A stretch of DNA of 64,000 nt from NCBI GenBank assembly GCA_016801845.1, contig CM028924.1, positions 10,908,825-10,972,824 of the forward strand, given 5' to 3'. The notes under the pieces were generated by a model. That model searched no databases and was not told the DNA's origin. It worked only from the letters and a program-made list of their open reading frames with translations. This document shows, in pieces, positions 61,836-64,000 of the stretch (within the stretch, counting starts at the first letter, position 1; every line of letters starts with the position of its first letter). The translations under genes were made by a program, and so were the position numbers. This DNA is from Polydactylus sextarius (taxonomy: Eukaryota; Chordata; Actinopteri; Polynemidae).

Positions 61836-64000
61836 TAGGAAATAATAGGAAAATGACCTCAATAGGAAATGACCTCACCTGCAGCTTCACTGCAGGTGTG
61901 ATGGTGGCAAGTGTCTGAAGGTGTAACTGCTGCTCAAAACATTTTTACATAATGTCTGCAATGGAAACTGCAAAAGTCCACCACAACCTCCACTGAACTC
62001 CAAACTCTTGCAGCCATTAAAAAGCAGTGTTACTGAACACAAGGAGACAAGTAGTAGCATTTTTCTGCAAACAGCAGAAAAATACTACAAAGTAGGTTGT
62101 TCCCAGTGTCTTCCTGTTCAATAATGTTGAATATCAGATAGTAACAGAACATTATGATGTCACATTGGCGTTAACCTTTGACCTTTTCGATAAGAAATGT
62201 CATTTTGCCTGAAATGTTACTGTAAATTAGTGTCTTAATTCTTGAATCAAGGCTAAAATATGGTGCATTCCTAAGGTCATCTTTGAACATCTTTGACCAT
62301 CACACGTACCAGGCAAATGCCCAGTGGGCCAACTCGACACTGTTTATTTATTGGTCTGACTGGCCAATAAAACATGCGGATCAGCAGCCCAATTGACACT
62401 GGTCTGGGTCCAATCAACCAATTTCACCTCCCATTTCATCTTAGTCCATGTGTCTGTGTAATACATTTGTCAAAAAAAGTCAGGACGGGAGTTTATTTCC
62501 TCACCACCGGCCCATGAAACATGTTGATCTACAGCACATTGGTGCTTTTCTTAACTGACATGATGCAGTCGGTGGAAGCATGTGTCCATCTGGCACTGCT
62601 GGAATGAGAACCCCAGTCTGTGGTTTCATAACCAACTGAGCTAATGGGGATGGTGTATGTGTACATGTGTGTAACATCATGGTGCACGTGATCAGACAGT
62701 ATGTGGTGGGCCAGTCTGGGCTGAAATGCCAGGGCTGATTTTTTGTCCCAGTCCATCCCTCTATCATTGATATATTTCAATTCAGTGTCACACCAGATAG
62801 GGCCTCACTGCTCTAAACACCCTAAAGAACAGCACGTCTAATATTTGGAAATATTTTGGATACAAGAGAGGTGACATGTTACAAACACAACTGCTCTGGA
62901 AGAGGCTGACAATTTGGAAATAACATATTTCTTGTTTTTCTTAGTGTCTGTCATCTACTCACTGTCTGGCTCCATGTTAGCAGAGAGACATTAACTCTGG
63001 AGGCTTAAGGATCTTCTCATGCATCGTCATCCTGAAGGCCTGAGAACCTGTCTCACCTAGCACCAAAACTGAATCAGTCCAAATGAACGAAAGAATGAAT
63101 TAGAAGGGATTGTCTCAGAAACTAAAAAAGATACGAGTGCGAAAAGTAGTTTGAAGAAACTTCAGGGCTAGAGATCAGGATCAGACCAAGGTTCAGGGAT
63201 CATGATCAGAGACCAGGATCAGGCTTTCATAAAACCCAACAGTGTCAGATTGTGTTACAGCAGATTGAAAAAAAATCTAGAAGTTACAGTTTGTTTTTCC
63301 TGATTAGCTAATATGTTGTGATGCAAGAGAGGACTGGTGTGTTGTCCGTACCGAGGGTCTGATGGGACGTTGTTAATGACTCCCTGTGGACCAACTACTG
63401 ATTGGTCTCACCGGTCAAGTGATGATGTGATTTTCTTCAGAGGGAATTGGTGGAAACTGTGGCTAAAGTGACGACACCTACGGGACAAACATGTTTACAG
63501 GCTGAAGTGACCTTTGACCTGAGGGACTTGGTTAATGAGGTCTAACTTAATGAAGTGATCTAATCGCCCCCTCAACACCTGAGCGCACAGAGGTTTACAA
63601 CAACAACAGCAGTGACATTTGTTGTTGTTAAGAGAAAAGAAATCTAAATACATTCTTGTAGAAAATATTGTATAAATCACTACAATATGACTTTTAGTCT
63701 TTTAGCTCATATAACTTTCATAAGTTAAGTAATTTAGCTGCTCCAAAAAAGTTGTTTCTTTCAACTGACTTGGTTATGTTTGCTAATTTGGTTAATTTTG
63801 CCACTATAACTTATTTCACCACCTCAATTAAATTAGCTAATGTAGTCAAGTTAGCTCTGGTAGCTAGAAATTCATCCCAGGTGAAGACTAGTCTATCTCA
63901 TTTAAAGATTCCTTCAACAAATCCAGCTTCTTTTCCTTAAAGCCAAAGACTACAACGGCTGGATCCTTCACAGTCCAACATATCCCAAGATTCATTGCAG
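61836..64000. other. Intergenic, no recognised gene
   Basis: About 2.1 kb to the window edge. Short frames (minus 62501-62780, 63495-63680; plus 63752-63940) show no family features. A (GTT)n-like spot lies at about 63600-63630. No OR fragment seen. Confidence 0.5.

Overview
The window is an olfactory receptor (OR) gene cluster from a teleost fish. It holds 21 long, single-exon, seven-transmembrane reading frames, all of one fish-type OR subfamily. They share LHEPMYLFLCSLFVNELYG around TM2, MSYDRYLAIC at the end of TM3, KAVSTCTPHL entering TM6 and NPxxYGL in TM7. The fish origin is inferred from this receptor type and from the surrounding repeats: a Tc1-like transposon, a Penelope-type GIY-YIG remnant, tRNA-derived SINEs, L2-like LINE tails and a CCHC/RLE-type LINE fossil. 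No gene from another family was found, and no clear OR pseudogene.

Layout, left to right. (1) 1-11620: four plus-strand ORs. The first and third sit in a duplicated block (1-2641 and about 6704-9906) that also carries a Penelope-like remnant. (2) 11621-18684: a repeat-rich stretch around one minus-strand OR (14596-15525), with two SINEs, a fold-back element and a LINE tail. (3) 18685-28020: three very similar minus-strand ORs with duplicated upstream regions. (4) 28260-35213: a Tc1-like element split by an insertion that contains a LINE fragment, then a tandem duplication carrying two minus-strand ORs, whose junction falls inside the LINE. (5) 35353-48668: the most striking part, a tandem array of a roughly 3.6 kb unit. 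Each full unit holds a plus-strand and a minus-strand OR, tail to tail. There are three full units and a fourth that ends before the minus gene. (6) 49243-50460: a retroelement fossil. (7) 51167-61635: four more minus-strand ORs, two of them in a 2.5-2.8 kb tandem duplication. (8) 61836-64000: no gene seen.

All products are predicted odorant-binding GPCRs of the olfactory sensory neuron membrane, and by family knowledge each would be expressed alone. Most genes have a similar proximal promoter: a CRE-like or TAATG element, then a GTGAAAAGGTTAAAAG-type TATA-like box roughly 100-350 bp before the ATG. The minus genes of the 3.6 kb array lack it because the repeat junction cuts it off. They also have a C-terminus read from flanking DNA and Ser in place of the NPxxY Asn. 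The plus and minus genes of the array are almost identical over the first ~580 bp of coding sequence and then diverge abruptly, which points to gene conversion between inverted copies. Together these suggest a receptor family still being reshaped by duplication and conversion.
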